A DNA stretch of 6,991 nt from a bacterium (GCA_030635025.1 DAOVZQ010000131.1:1-6991); one strand, 5' to 3'. Counted from the first letter of the stretch, positions 1 through 5,912 are shown. Program-made: numbers and translations. The notes: generated by a model from the sequence alone, not told the origin.

Positions 1-648
1 AATGGAGAAGGCCCGCCGGATACGCGCAACACTCCCGGGATGGCTCCTCTGACGACTGACCGCACGGGTGGGGCGCCGGTGCAGACGGACATGAAGGCCC
101 TGCCCGAAACATCGATGCTCCGCAGGACGCCTGAGTTGAACCGAGCCCTGGCGGCCTATGCGGAGACGGAAGATCACGCGGCATCTTCGTTGAGGAAGCG
201 GGCGTCGAACCTGGGGGGTGCGGCGGCGGATACGGTTCAACGGTGGGGCGCAGAGATCGAGTTGGCGGCACGCGAACACGATATCGCCCCGGAATTGCTT
301 CTGGCCGTGATGGTTCAGGAATCGGGTGGTCGACCGGATGCGGTTTCACCGGCCGGAGCCCAGGGTCTCATGCAGCTAATGCCGGACACGGCCGAAGACA
401 TGGGCGTCGACGATCCCCTGGATCCGGCCCAGAACATTCATGGCGGCGCGCGCTACCTATCACGCATGCGTGACCGCTTCGCAGACGACCTGGCTCTGGT
501 TCTGGCGGCCTACAACGCCGGACCCGGCAACGTCAGTCGCGCCGGCAACGAAGTTCCGGCCTTTACCGAAACACGAGACTATGTGCGCAAGGTCAGCGCC
601 ATGTACGGCGAACTGGACGGCACACCCTCACTCGGATTCGCCCCTTGA
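1..648 (+). CDS. flgJ: FlgJ-like flagellar lytic transglycosylase (SLT domain), 5' end outside the window
   Basis: Muralytic enzyme that probably cleaves the glycan strands of peptidoglycan so the flagellar rod can cross the wall in the periplasm. The last ~135 residues form a typical Slt-type fold. Counting from the first in-window Met (base 40), the catalytic Glu is residue 94 in VMVQESGG (bases 319-321), followed by GLMQLMP at 109-115, AYNAGPG at 157-163 and ETRDYVRKV near 177-185. The first ~70 residues are polar and low in hydrophobics, like a linker. The frame stays open upstream of Met-40 to base 1, and that Met has no purine-rich ribosome site. The protein therefore probably begins outside the window, perhaps with a FlgJ rod-binding domain. 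A start at 40 is the alternative, but no signal peptide follows it, which fits a domain of a longer protein better. The SLT identity is firm; the name flgJ rests on its place ahead of flgN-flgK-flgL. Confidence 0.85.
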   Translation, partial: NGEGPPDTRNTPGMAPLTTDRTGGAPVQTDMKALPETSMLRRTPELNRALAAYAETEDHAASSLRKRASNLGGAAADTVQRWGAEIELAAREHDIAPELLLAVMVQESGGRPDAVSPAGAQGLMQLMPDTAEDMGVDDPLDPAQNIHGGARYLSRMRDRFADDLALVLAAYNAGPGNVSRAGNEVPAFTETRDYVRKVSAMYGELDGTPSLGFAP

Positions 649-664
649 TACGGCTTGAGTCCGG

Positions 665-670
665 AAGGAG
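665..670 (+). promoter_or_regulatory. Ribosome-binding site of flgN
   Basis: AAGGAG followed by AGAG and then ATG at 675. This site decides the start of flgN. The frame also has an earlier TTG at 645, but that overlaps the flgJ stop codon and has no comparable site. Confidence 0.7.
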
Positions 671-674
671 AGAG

Positions 675-1205
675 ATGAACAAGACCAAGACGACCGCCGC
701 GCTTGCTCATGAAGAGGCGAACGGACTGCTGGCACGGCTGGAGGTGGAAGAGATCGCGTACGCGGAACTCCTTCAACTAGCCCTGAACCAGAACCGCTAC
801 CTGCGCCTTCAGGATGTGGCGAATCTCGAAACCAATGCCGAACAATGGCGCGAACGTATGCCCGCGGCAGAGGCGGCCCGCAAGGACCGCGAGACGTTTC
901 TGCTGGATCTCGGTAAGCGACACGGCATCGCCCCGGACAAGCTTAGGATGAGCAGCCTGGCCCGCAGCACGCGCGGAGTCACGGGACGGGAATTGCGGCA
1001 GTGTCTTCGAACCTGGGAACTCACGACCGGCGACCTCATGCGCCAGAACTCTCTCAACGGCATGTTGGCCAGGTTCTGCCTCGGCCTCGTTGATGAAGAG
1101 GCAAACATACTGTGCCGCGGCATGACCGGTAACGACGGCTGTTACAACGCCACCGGCGGCGAGCACAAGGGCGCCTGCGTAGGCGTTATCCAACGCCAAG
1201 CCTGA
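675..1205 (+). CDS. flgN: FlgN family export chaperone for FlgK and FlgL
   Basis: Probable cytoplasmic type III export chaperone that binds the C-terminal helices of FlgK and FlgL and delivers them to the flagellar export gate. The 176-residue product is mostly helical. An amphipathic, acidic N-terminal helix (about residues 10-45, rich in Leu and Glu, with EEANGLLARLEVEEIAY) is followed by an NRYLRLQDVANLE segment and a second helical region, the usual FlgN plan. It is somewhat longer than typical FlgN (about 140 residues). The C-terminal 42 residues contain four cysteines (135, 147, 156, 168) around a Gly/Asn-rich stretch ending in YNATGG, which I do not recognise from enteric FlgN. It lies 26 bases after flgJ and 11 bases before flgK, so it is probably co-transcribed with its substrates. 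Sequence similarity to FlgN is weak, as is normal for this family, and position supports the call strongly. Confidence 0.8.
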   Translation: MNKTKTTAALAHEEANGLLARLEVEEIAYAELLQLALNQNRYLRLQDVANLETNAEQWRERMPAAEAARKDRETFLLDLGKRHGIAPDKLRMSSLARSTRGVTGRELRQCLRTWELTTGDLMRQNSLNGMLARFCLGLVDEEANILCRGMTGNDGCYNATGGEHKGACVGVIQRQA

Positions 1206-1211
1206 TAGGAG
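1206..1211 (+). promoter_or_regulatory. Ribosome-binding site of flgK
   Basis: TAGGAG sits directly after the flgN stop codon, 5 bases before the flgK ATG at 1217. A nearer ATG at 1212 is out of frame and reaches a stop within two codons, so 1217 is the start. Confidence 0.65.
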
Positions 1212-1216
1212 ATGAG

Positions 1217-2590
1217 ATGAGCCTCGGCAGCATCATGCAGATCGGTTTGACGGGAATGTTCGCGGCGGGCGCGTCCATGCAGACGTCCAGTCACAACATC
1301 GCCAACGCCAGCACTCCCGGCTTTTCGCGACAACGGGCCGTTACCGGCAGCGCACGGGGCATGCTCACGGCCTACGGCGTTCTGGGCAGCGGAACGCAGG
1401 TGATGAGTATCCAGCGTCAGACAGACCAGTTCCTGATCGCGCACAGGCGTGACCAGATGTCGATGATGACCCAGTACGACACGGAGGATATGGCCCTGCA
1501 GAACATCGAGGTCATTTTTGGCTCGATGGACAACAACCACCTGGGCGATGCGATGACGCAGTTCTTTAACTCCTGGAGCAGTCTGGCCACACCGCCTCAC
1601 AATGAAGTGCTGCGTCGGGACGTTCTCGGCAGCGCCGAACGACTGGCGCTCGATCTCAACGCCATGAGCAATTCGCTGGAAAACCTGGGCAACGATCTGG
1701 ACGACCAGATCGCCTCGAGTGTGAACAGCCTGAACATGATGATGGACAATGTCGCGCAGTTGAATCGACAGATCATCGTCGGGGAGACGTCAAACTCCAC
1801 GGCCAATGATCTGCGCGATCAGCGAGACATCCTGTTGGGCCAGATATCCGAACTGGCTCGAGCGGACGTCATCGAACGCGACGATGGCACCGTGGACGTA
1901 ATCATCTCCGGCCGAACCGTCGTGACACGAGATCACGTCCAGCATCTGGAAGTGACCCATTCGGATTCCGAAGAGCTGCAGCGGGGGGCCGCCAAGATCA
2001 CCGTCAAGGGCGGACGTTACGAAGTGGATTTGCCGGAAGGACACCTGAAGGGGCTGGTGAGCGCGCGCGAGGAAAGCGTTCTCGGCGCTCGCCAGGGACT
2101 GGACGAGCTGTCCCGGATCCTGATCGACAAGGTCAATGAGCTACACGGGCAGGGCCTGAGCGACGGGGGACGGGGACTGCTTTTCTTCACGGGCGACAGC
2201 GCCGCAACCATCGCCGTCAACTCCCAGCTCGTAGACAATCCGCAGTATCTGGCCACATCGAGGACGAACCTCACCGGCGATACCGACATCGCCCTGGAAA
2301 TCGCGGCGCTCGGGCAGTCCGGCACGGATGTCGACAAGGGAATGAGCATGAACGAGCTCTTTTCGGCCCTGGTCGTGGATCTCGCATCGGATACGGCAGC
2401 CAGCCAGTTCCGGGTAGAGGGACAGCAACAGACGATCGACGCCCTCGATGCACGCCTTGAAAGCGTACGCGGCGTGAGTCTGGACGAAGAGGCCGCCAAC
2501 ATCGCCCTCTACCAGAACGCCTACCAGGCGAACGCGCGGGTCATCTCGGCGGTCCAGGAAATGTTCGAGTCCGTACTGACCATGGTCTGA
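1217..2590 (+). CDS. flgK: Flagellar hook-associated protein 1 (FlgK)
   Basis: Structural protein of the first hook-filament junction ring, exported through the flagellar type III system. Both ends carry the hallmarks of the rod/hook/HAP axial family. At residues 26-36 is HNIANASTPGF, and at 198-204 is DLRDQRD. At 279-324 lies the block from GLVSAREE through VNELHGQG to LLFF. The C-terminal D0 helix (419-454) includes SLDEEAANIALYQNAYQAN, the heptad region that FlgN family chaperones recognise. At 457 residues it is shorter than E. coli FlgK (547). The terminal D0/D1 parts are complete, so the missing length lies in the outer D2/D3 domains, and the gene looks intact. It ends 14 bases before flgL, consistent with one operon. 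Identity is very secure. Confidence 0.97.
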   Translation: MSLGSIMQIGLTGMFAAGASMQTSSHNIANASTPGFSRQRAVTGSARGMLTAYGVLGSGTQVMSIQRQTDQFLIAHRRDQMSMMTQYDTEDMALQNIEVIFGSMDNNHLGDAMTQFFNSWSSLATPPHNEVLRRDVLGSAERLALDLNAMSNSLENLGNDLDDQIASSVNSLNMMMDNVAQLNRQIIVGETSNSTANDLRDQRDILLGQISELARADVIERDDGTVDVIISGRTVVTRDHVQHLEVTHSDSEELQRGAAKITVKGGRYEVDLPEGHLKGLVSAREESVLGARQGLDELSRILIDKVNELHGQGLSDGGRGLLFFTGDSAATIAVNSQLVDNPQYLATSRTNLTGDTDIALEIAALGQSGTDVDKGMSMNELFSALVVDLASDTAASQFRVEGQQQTIDALDARLESVRGVSLDEEAANIALYQNAYQANARVISAVQEMFESVLTMV

Positions 2591-2593
2591 TCA

Positions 2594-2599
2594 CAGGAG
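2594..2599 (+). promoter_or_regulatory. Ribosome-binding site of flgL
   Basis: CAGGAG lies 5 bases before ATG at 2605. A GTG at 2599 is in frame but overlaps this site, so 2605 is preferred. A second GGA follows at 2601-2603. Confidence 0.6.
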
Positions 2600-2604
2600 T
2601 GGAT

Positions 2605-4155
2605 ATGCTGACGAGAGTCACGAACAACCACATAGCCAGCCTGATCTACAAGCATACGCACACCAATCTGGGACGTATGACCGAGTTGCAGGAGCAGGTT
2701 TCAACGGGACGGCGCGTCAACAGTTACGCGGATGATCCGCAGGCCGTTGGATTGATACAGCGCTATGAGCAGTTGATAGAGGAAAACAGCCAGTACATGG
2801 ACAATATCGGCCGCGCTCGGACCATGGTAGTTCAGACCGACCAGGCGCTGCTTGACCTTGTGGAGCTTATGCGTGACGCCCGGGATGTAGGCCGACGTGA
2901 ATTGAACGCCACATCCACGCTGGAAACCAGCCGGATCGGCGCCAATGAGATGGGCAGCCTGATCGAAGCGGCTCTAGCGATAACGAATCAGAGCCTGGAG
3001 GGGAATTACATCTTCGGCGGTTATCGTACCGACCAACGGGCCTTTGTCAGCAGCGGTGGCGAGATCATCTATCAGGGGGACCAGGGCATCATGAACGCTC
3101 AGGTCGGCCCCAATACGGACATGGGCGTCAACATACCGGGCAGTGAGCTTATGGGATCGAGTACGTCGAGTCTCTATGGTTACTCGGATCTGGCGCCCCG
3201 TCTCGTGTCGTCCGCATCGCTATCGGATATTGGCTACGGCGCGGGCTGGGAACCGGGATCCATCAACTGGACCGACAGCAACGGCACTCCGCTTGAAGTG
3301 GATCTGTCAGGCGCCGGCACCGTCCAGGATGTTATCGATATTCTCAACGCCGCGGGCCTTAGCGCCGCCATCTCCGCCGACGGAACCGGCTTGACCGTTA
3401 CCGACCCCGGCGGTGGCCCCCTGACCATCTCCGATCCGGCCGGCGGGGATACGGCCCTGTCGCTGGGAATCGTCGGCACCGCCGCGGACGGTGTGGTCGT
3501 GGGTAACGATATCCGCGTCTCACCGGACTGGACCACGAATCTGACCGATATCGAAGGCCTCGCCGGGGGACTGCCTCTGGGATCCATCGAACTCGTGCTG
3601 GATGGAACCTCGGTAGTGATCGATCTGTCGGGCGCGGCGACTCTCGACGACGTGAAGACGACCTTCGAGGCCGCAGTAACGGCGGCCGGACTGCCGCCCC
3701 TGGCCATGGAATTGAGCGAGAACTCCCTCAAGATCATCTCGAACAACGCCGACGTCTTCGAGGTGCGCGAGATCTCCGGAGACGATACGGCCCGTCGCAT
3801 GGGTCTGGTCGGCACGGGCGCTCCGCATCGGCTCTTCGACGTATTGCAGGAACTCCAGGATGCCTTGCAGTCTGACGACAAGACGGCCATAAGGCGCGCC
3901 TTGGGAGAGATGGAAGCCATTGAGGACCATCTCTTGCAACTGGAGATGACCATCGGGGCTCGTGAAAATCTTCTGGATTGGATGGAAGGCCTGAACATGG
4001 ATCGGGAATTCAACCTGCACAACAATCTGGCGGGAGTTCGTGACGCGGATCTGCTCCGGGTTACGTCGGACATGAAACAAGCCGAAGTCTCGTATCAGGC
4101 CAGCCTGATAGTTTCGAGCGATATGTTGAGTATGAGCCTTTTCGATTACCTGTAA
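2605..4155 (+). CDS. flgL: Flagellar hook-associated protein 3 (FlgL), enlarged with two Flagellin_IN modules
   Basis: Second hook-filament junction protein, positioned between FlgK and the filament. The N-terminal D0/D1 region is flagellin-like: MLTRVTNN, then LQEQVSTGRRVNSYADDP at about residues 28-45. ITNQSLEGNYIFGGYRTD at 127-144 is the signature of FlgL. The C-terminal D0 helix holds LRVTSDMKQAEVSYQASLIV (about 484-503) and ends in SLFDYL. At 516 residues it is far longer than E. coli FlgL (317). The extra length lies in the middle (about 190-405) and contains two related beta-rich modules resembling the Flagellin_IN (hook IN) motif. It follows flgK closely and ends 32 bases before fliW. 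The call FlgL rather than flagellin rests on its position after flgK, the GNYIFGG motif and divergent ends. The start at 2605 is chosen from the ribosome site. Confidence 0.95.
   Translation: MLTRVTNNHIASLIYKHTHTNLGRMTELQEQVSTGRRVNSYADDPQAVGLIQRYEQLIEENSQYMDNIGRARTMVVQTDQALLDLVELMRDARDVGRRELNATSTLETSRIGANEMGSLIEAALAITNQSLEGNYIFGGYRTDQRAFVSSGGEIIYQGDQGIMNAQVGPNTDMGVNIPGSELMGSSTSSLYGYSDLAPRLVSSASLSDIGYGAGWEPGSINWTDSNGTPLEVDLSGAGTVQDVIDILNAAGLSAAISADGTGLTVTDPGGGPLTISDPAGGDTALSLGIVGTAADGVVVGNDIRVSPDWTTNLTDIEGLAGGLPLGSIELVLDGTSVVIDLSGAATLDDVKTTFEAAVTAAGLPPLAMELSENSLKIISNNADVFEVREISGDDTARRMGLVGTGAPHRLFDVLQELQDALQSDDKTAIRRALGEMEAIEDHLLQLEMTIGARENLLDWMEGLNMDREFNLHNNLAGVRDADLLRVTSDMKQAEVSYQASLIVSSDMLSMSLFDYL
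3262..3477 (+). repeat. First Flagellin_IN-like module inside FlgL
   Basis: Residues about 220-291 of FlgL. The module runs from SINW through the core VDLSGAGTVQDVIDILNAAG to LSLGIVGT. It matches a second module 318 bases downstream in order and spacing: a strand entering VDLSGA, then T-x-x-DV heading a helix, a second pair of strands, and a closing L-G-[IL]-V-G-T. Similarity is clear at protein level only, so this is an old duplication. Boundaries are approximate. Confidence 0.6.
3580..3813 (+). repeat. Second Flagellin_IN-like module inside FlgL
   Basis: Residues about 326-403 of FlgL, from SIELVLDGT through VIDLSGAATLDDVKTTFEAA to RRMGLVGTG. It shares DLSGA-x-T-x-x-DV and the closing LVGTG with the first module. 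A few extra residues lie between the helix and the second strand pair. Boundaries are approximate. Confidence 0.6.
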
Positions 4156-4176
4156 CGGACGACTTGCCACGGTAAA

Positions 4177-4182
4177 AAGGAG
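4177..4182 (+). promoter_or_regulatory. Ribosome-binding site of fliW
   Basis: AAGGAG lies 5 bases before ATG at 4188. An in-frame GTG at 4182 overlaps the site itself, so 4188 is taken as the start. Confidence 0.65.
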
Positions 4183-4187
4183 TGAGC

Positions 4188-4760
4188 ATGAGTCAGCGGA
4201 ACGACGAGAAACGTGAACACGGCGACGACGACGTATTGAATTTTCCCAAGGGTCTGGTCGGTCTGCCGGAGCTGCGACGCTGGATTCTGGTTGATATGGA
4301 ACCCACCTTGCCGATGAAATGGCTCGTGTCTCTCGACAAAGAGGGATTCAGGGTGCCGATTACCGATCCGGGTTTCTTCACCGAGACATACAGTTTCGAG
4401 ATCGATGACGGCTCCCAGAAGATCGTGCAGGCCGACGACGTGGAGGACATCGTCGTGATGATCATCTCCACGGTCAAAGAGAATGGTCGCCTTATCACGG
4501 GCAACCTGTCAGCGCCTCTTATCGTCAACGTTAATAATCGCAAGGGGATACAGTGCGTCCTTGAGGGTAGCGATTATGGCTTGCGTCATGAGATCGACCA
4601 GGCGCGTTTCGGTGACGCCTGCCAGGCCTACGCGGCCGGTCATCCGGAAAATGTGATTGGAACAGCGGTGGACAAGGCCATGTCCGGCAAGTATGATCAA
4701 GACGAGTCTACGGATTCGGTCGAACACGACTTGGAAGAAGAACTGGTTGACGTGCGCTAA
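4188..4760 (+). CDS. fliW: Flagellar assembly factor FliW, antagonist of CsrA
   Basis: Cytoplasmic regulator. In characterised systems FliW binds either flagellin or CsrA, so secretion of flagellin frees FliW to sequester CsrA and relieve translational repression of flagellin mRNA. The 190-residue product shows the family signatures in order: VLNFPKGLVGLPELRRW at about residues 16-32, MKWLVSLD at 44-51, ITDPGFF at 58-64, the DDVEDIVVMIISTV block near 83-96, NLSAPLIVNVNNRKG at 106-120 and DYGLRHEI at 129-136. The conserved domain ends there. About 54 further residues, finishing in an acidic run (EHDLEEELVD), exceed the usual FliW length of about 145-150. It sits directly upstream of csrA, the classic pairing. 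Identity is very secure; the role of the tail is unknown. Confidence 0.96.
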   Translation: MSQRNDEKREHGDDDVLNFPKGLVGLPELRRWILVDMEPTLPMKWLVSLDKEGFRVPITDPGFFTETYSFEIDDGSQKIVQADDVEDIVVMIISTVKENGRLITGNLSAPLIVNVNNRKGIQCVLEGSDYGLRHEIDQARFGDACQAYAAGHPENVIGTAVDKAMSGKYDQDESTDSVEHDLEEELVDVR

Positions 4761-4810
4761 CGGGCGTGCGTTGATAGGTTTAATCCGATGGTACCCGTAG
4801 CACACTGTGG

Positions 4811-4822
4811 AGACATGGAGGT
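4811..4822 (+). promoter_or_regulatory. csrA ribosome-binding site overlapping a candidate CsrA-binding motif
   Basis: The sequence AGACATGGAGGT contains the GGAGG ribosome site (4817-4821) ahead of the GTG start at 4826. It matches 9 of 12 positions of the published CsrA consensus RUACARGGAUGU, including the invariant GGA. Another GGA lies just upstream at 4809-4811. Binding here would repress csrA translation by CsrA itself, as known in other bacteria. The ribosome site is firm; CsrA binding is inferred. Confidence 0.5.
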
Positions 4823-4825
4823 CCC

Positions 4826-5068
4826 GTGCTAATCCTCAGCCGCAAGAGAAACGAAAGGATCATGATCGGGGATGATATCTCCATCATGATCGTCGATATT
4901 CGCGGTGACCAGGTCCAGATCGGCATAGACGCCCCGCGCTCGATTCCAGTGCACCGGCATGAGATCTATGAAGAAATCAAGAACATCACTATGAAGGCCG
5001 CCGATTCCGACCAGCCCGACCCGAAGAATTTCCTGAAGAAGAAGAACAAAGGCGAAGATGAAGACTGA
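4826..5068 (+). CDS. csrA: Carbon storage regulator CsrA, post-transcriptional RNA-binding regulator
   Basis: Small dimeric protein that binds GGA motifs in mRNA leaders, commonly blocking ribosome access; in FliW-encoding bacteria its main target is flagellin mRNA. The start is MLILSRKRNERIMIG, with the RNA-contacting Leu4 and Arg6 present. VQIGIDAPRSIPVHRHEIYE at about residues 30-49 contains Arg44, the second essential RNA-binding residue. The core is followed by a charged tail (about residues 58-80) ending in KKKNKGEDED. At 80 residues it is longer than E. coli CsrA (61), as is usual for CsrA proteins paired with FliW; the C-terminal extension is where FliW contacts CsrA in Bacillus. The start codon is GTG behind a GGAGG site, 65 bases after fliW, so it probably shares the operon. 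Identity is very secure. Confidence 0.97.
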   Translation: MLILSRKRNERIMIGDDISIMIVDIRGDQVQIGIDAPRSIPVHRHEIYEEIKNITMKAADSDQPDPKNFLKKKNKGEDED

Positions 5069-5086
5069 GCCCGTGTGATCAGGCTC
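5067..5086. terminator. Weak hairpin across the two convergent stop codons, possible bidirectional terminator
   Basis: GAGCC (5067-5071) pairs with GGCTC (5082-5086) around a 10-base loop. The hairpin overlaps the csrA stop and contains the stop of the leftward fliT-like gene. There is no clean T-run on the right. Leftward, the following bases are pyrimidine-rich but interrupted. The stem is short, so intrinsic termination is only a possibility. Confidence 0.25.
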
Positions 5087-5408
5087 GCCGATTCAGATAT
5101 AGGAAGTTCGGCCCGGAGTTATCGCGACGGGTCTTTTGCTGAAGATCATTGATGCGGAGGCTGGTCTCAGACATGGAGGCCGTTAGTCGATTTTCCAAGG
5201 CAAGATCCAACTCACGAATCGTTACCATGGTCGTGCTTAGCTGTTGGGGTACCGCATTACCCGACTCTAGGCCATATCGGGCAGATAGAGCCTTGAGTAC
5301 GCTTTCCCTTACCGATAGTAGAGAGGCACACGTCTCCAGATCATCCTGATCAAACGCTTCGGCCATATCACTCGTGAGTTGAATCAGTCTGTCGATATCC
5401 TGGTCCAT
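5079..5408 (-). CDS. fliT: Probable FliT-like flagellar chaperone
   Basis: Small cytoplasmic protein of 109 residues, predicted all-helical. The first helix holds MDQDIDRLIQLTSDMAEAF; the second has LETCASLLSVRESVLKAL (about residues 25-42), resembling the L-x-x-LL-x-x-R-x-x-L-x-x-L pattern of FliT. A third, IRELDLALENRL, leads to a polar end with NFLYLNRRA. FliT chaperones carry FliD to the export gate and in some species also tune flagellar transcription. The start at 5408 comes one base after the fliS stop, implying translational coupling, because only a weak GGCGG-like site precedes it. A longer frame from 5555 would overlap the fliS end and is unlikely. The family call rests on position behind fliD-fliS, size and helical pattern; direct sequence similarity is weak. 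A hypothetical flagellar protein of unknown role is the alternative. Confidence 0.6.
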   Translation of the reverse strand: MDQDIDRLIQLTSDMAEAFDQDDLETCASLLSVRESVLKALSARYGLESGNAVPQQLSTTMVTIRELDLALENRLTASMSETSLRINDLQQKTRRDNSGPNFLYLNRRA

Positions 5409-5409
5409 G

Positions 5410-5892
5410 TCAAACCGCCACGCAGATAGACTCGGTGGATTTTTCTTCCTTGGCACTATACTTAGCATTTTCCGGACCATCATTGGTGTGGCTGGATTTG
5501 TTAGTTCCCGTGGCCTGTCCGGTGGTACTCGGTTTGATGGCGCGCCAAGCTTCAAGAAGTGGATCGATCACTTGAAGCGCATTATCGATGTGCGAGGTGC
5601 TGCCCGTGATCTGCGCTTCCAGCAGTTCTCTGTTCATATAGTCGTAAACGGAGGCAAGGTTGGCTGCGATCACGCCCCCGACGTTGTGGTCGAGGCAGAG
5701 ACTCAGCTCGTTGATGATGTCCTGGGCTTTCTGCAGATTCGTGCATCGTGACGGGATATCTCCTGCGGCAACAGCTTCCCGAGCAGCGTGCAACCGACTA
5801 ACGACTCCTTCATAGAGCATGACGATCATGCGCTCAGGTCCGATCGAACTGATGCTGGTTTCCTGATATTTGCGAATGCCGTCGTTGTACAT
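5410..5892 (-). CDS. fliS: Flagellin export chaperone FliS
   Basis: Cytoplasmic chaperone that wraps the C-terminal helices of flagellin to stop premature polymerisation and guides it to export. The N-terminus MYNDGIRKYQET, then SIGPERMIVMLYEGVV at residues 16-31, is the FliS signature. CTNLQKAQDIINELSLCLD (50-68), VYDYMNRELLEA (82-93) and HIDNALQVIDPLLEAW (101-116) complete the four-helix core. The last ~40 residues (about 120-160) are a polar tail rich in Ser, Thr, Lys and Glu without recognised conservation, making the protein longer than the usual 125-135 residues. The start is supported by GGAG 5 bases upstream (5898-5901). It follows fliD by 20 bases and precedes the fliT-like gene by one base, so the three probably form one leftward operon. 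No flagellin gene lies in this window. Confidence 0.94.
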   Translation of the reverse strand: MYNDGIRKYQETSISSIGPERMIVMLYEGVVSRLHAAREAVAAGDIPSRCTNLQKAQDIINELSLCLDHNVGGVIAANLASVYDYMNRELLEAQITGSTSHIDNALQVIDPLLEAWRAIKPSTTGQATGTNKSSHTNDGPENAKYSAKEEKSTESICVAV

Positions 5893-5897
5893 CTTTG

Positions 5898-5901
5898 CTC
5901 C
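5898..5901 (-). promoter_or_regulatory. Ribosome-binding site of fliS
   Basis: Read on the minus strand, GGAG is followed by CAAAG and then the ATG of fliS (5892-5890). It falls in the 20-base gap after the fliD stop and fixes the start of fliS. Confidence 0.55.
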
Positions 5902-5912
5902 GGGCTCGGGTC

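Noticed and set aside
645..674. Upstream TTG start for flgN, and likewise GTG starts at 2599 for flgL and 4182 for fliW
   Set aside because: Each earlier start overlaps the previous gene's stop or the ribosome site itself, while an ATG follows at proper spacing.
777..1199. 140-codon open frame on the minus strand
   Set aside because: It is antisense to flgN, with no ribosome site and no recognisable domain.
1142..1600. 152-codon open frame on the minus strand across the flgN-flgK junction
   Set aside because: Composition is Arg/His-rich and shadow-like, and both sense genes are secure.
3234..4073. 279-codon open frame on the minus strand
   Set aside because: It lies wholly opposite flgL, is rich in Ser, Arg and Pro as expected of a GC-rich antisense frame, and matches no family I know.
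4747..4800. Promoter-like TTGACG, TTGATA and TTTAAT boxes ahead of csrA
   Set aside because: No pair has acceptable spacing: TTGACG to TTTAAT is 26 bases, and TTGATA has no matching -10. A separate csrA promoter is not supported.
5409..5555. Longer version of the fliT-like protein starting at 5555
   Set aside because: The extra 49 residues overlap the 3' end of fliS in another frame and are Pro/Arg-rich, and the ATG at 5408 immediately follows the fliS stop.
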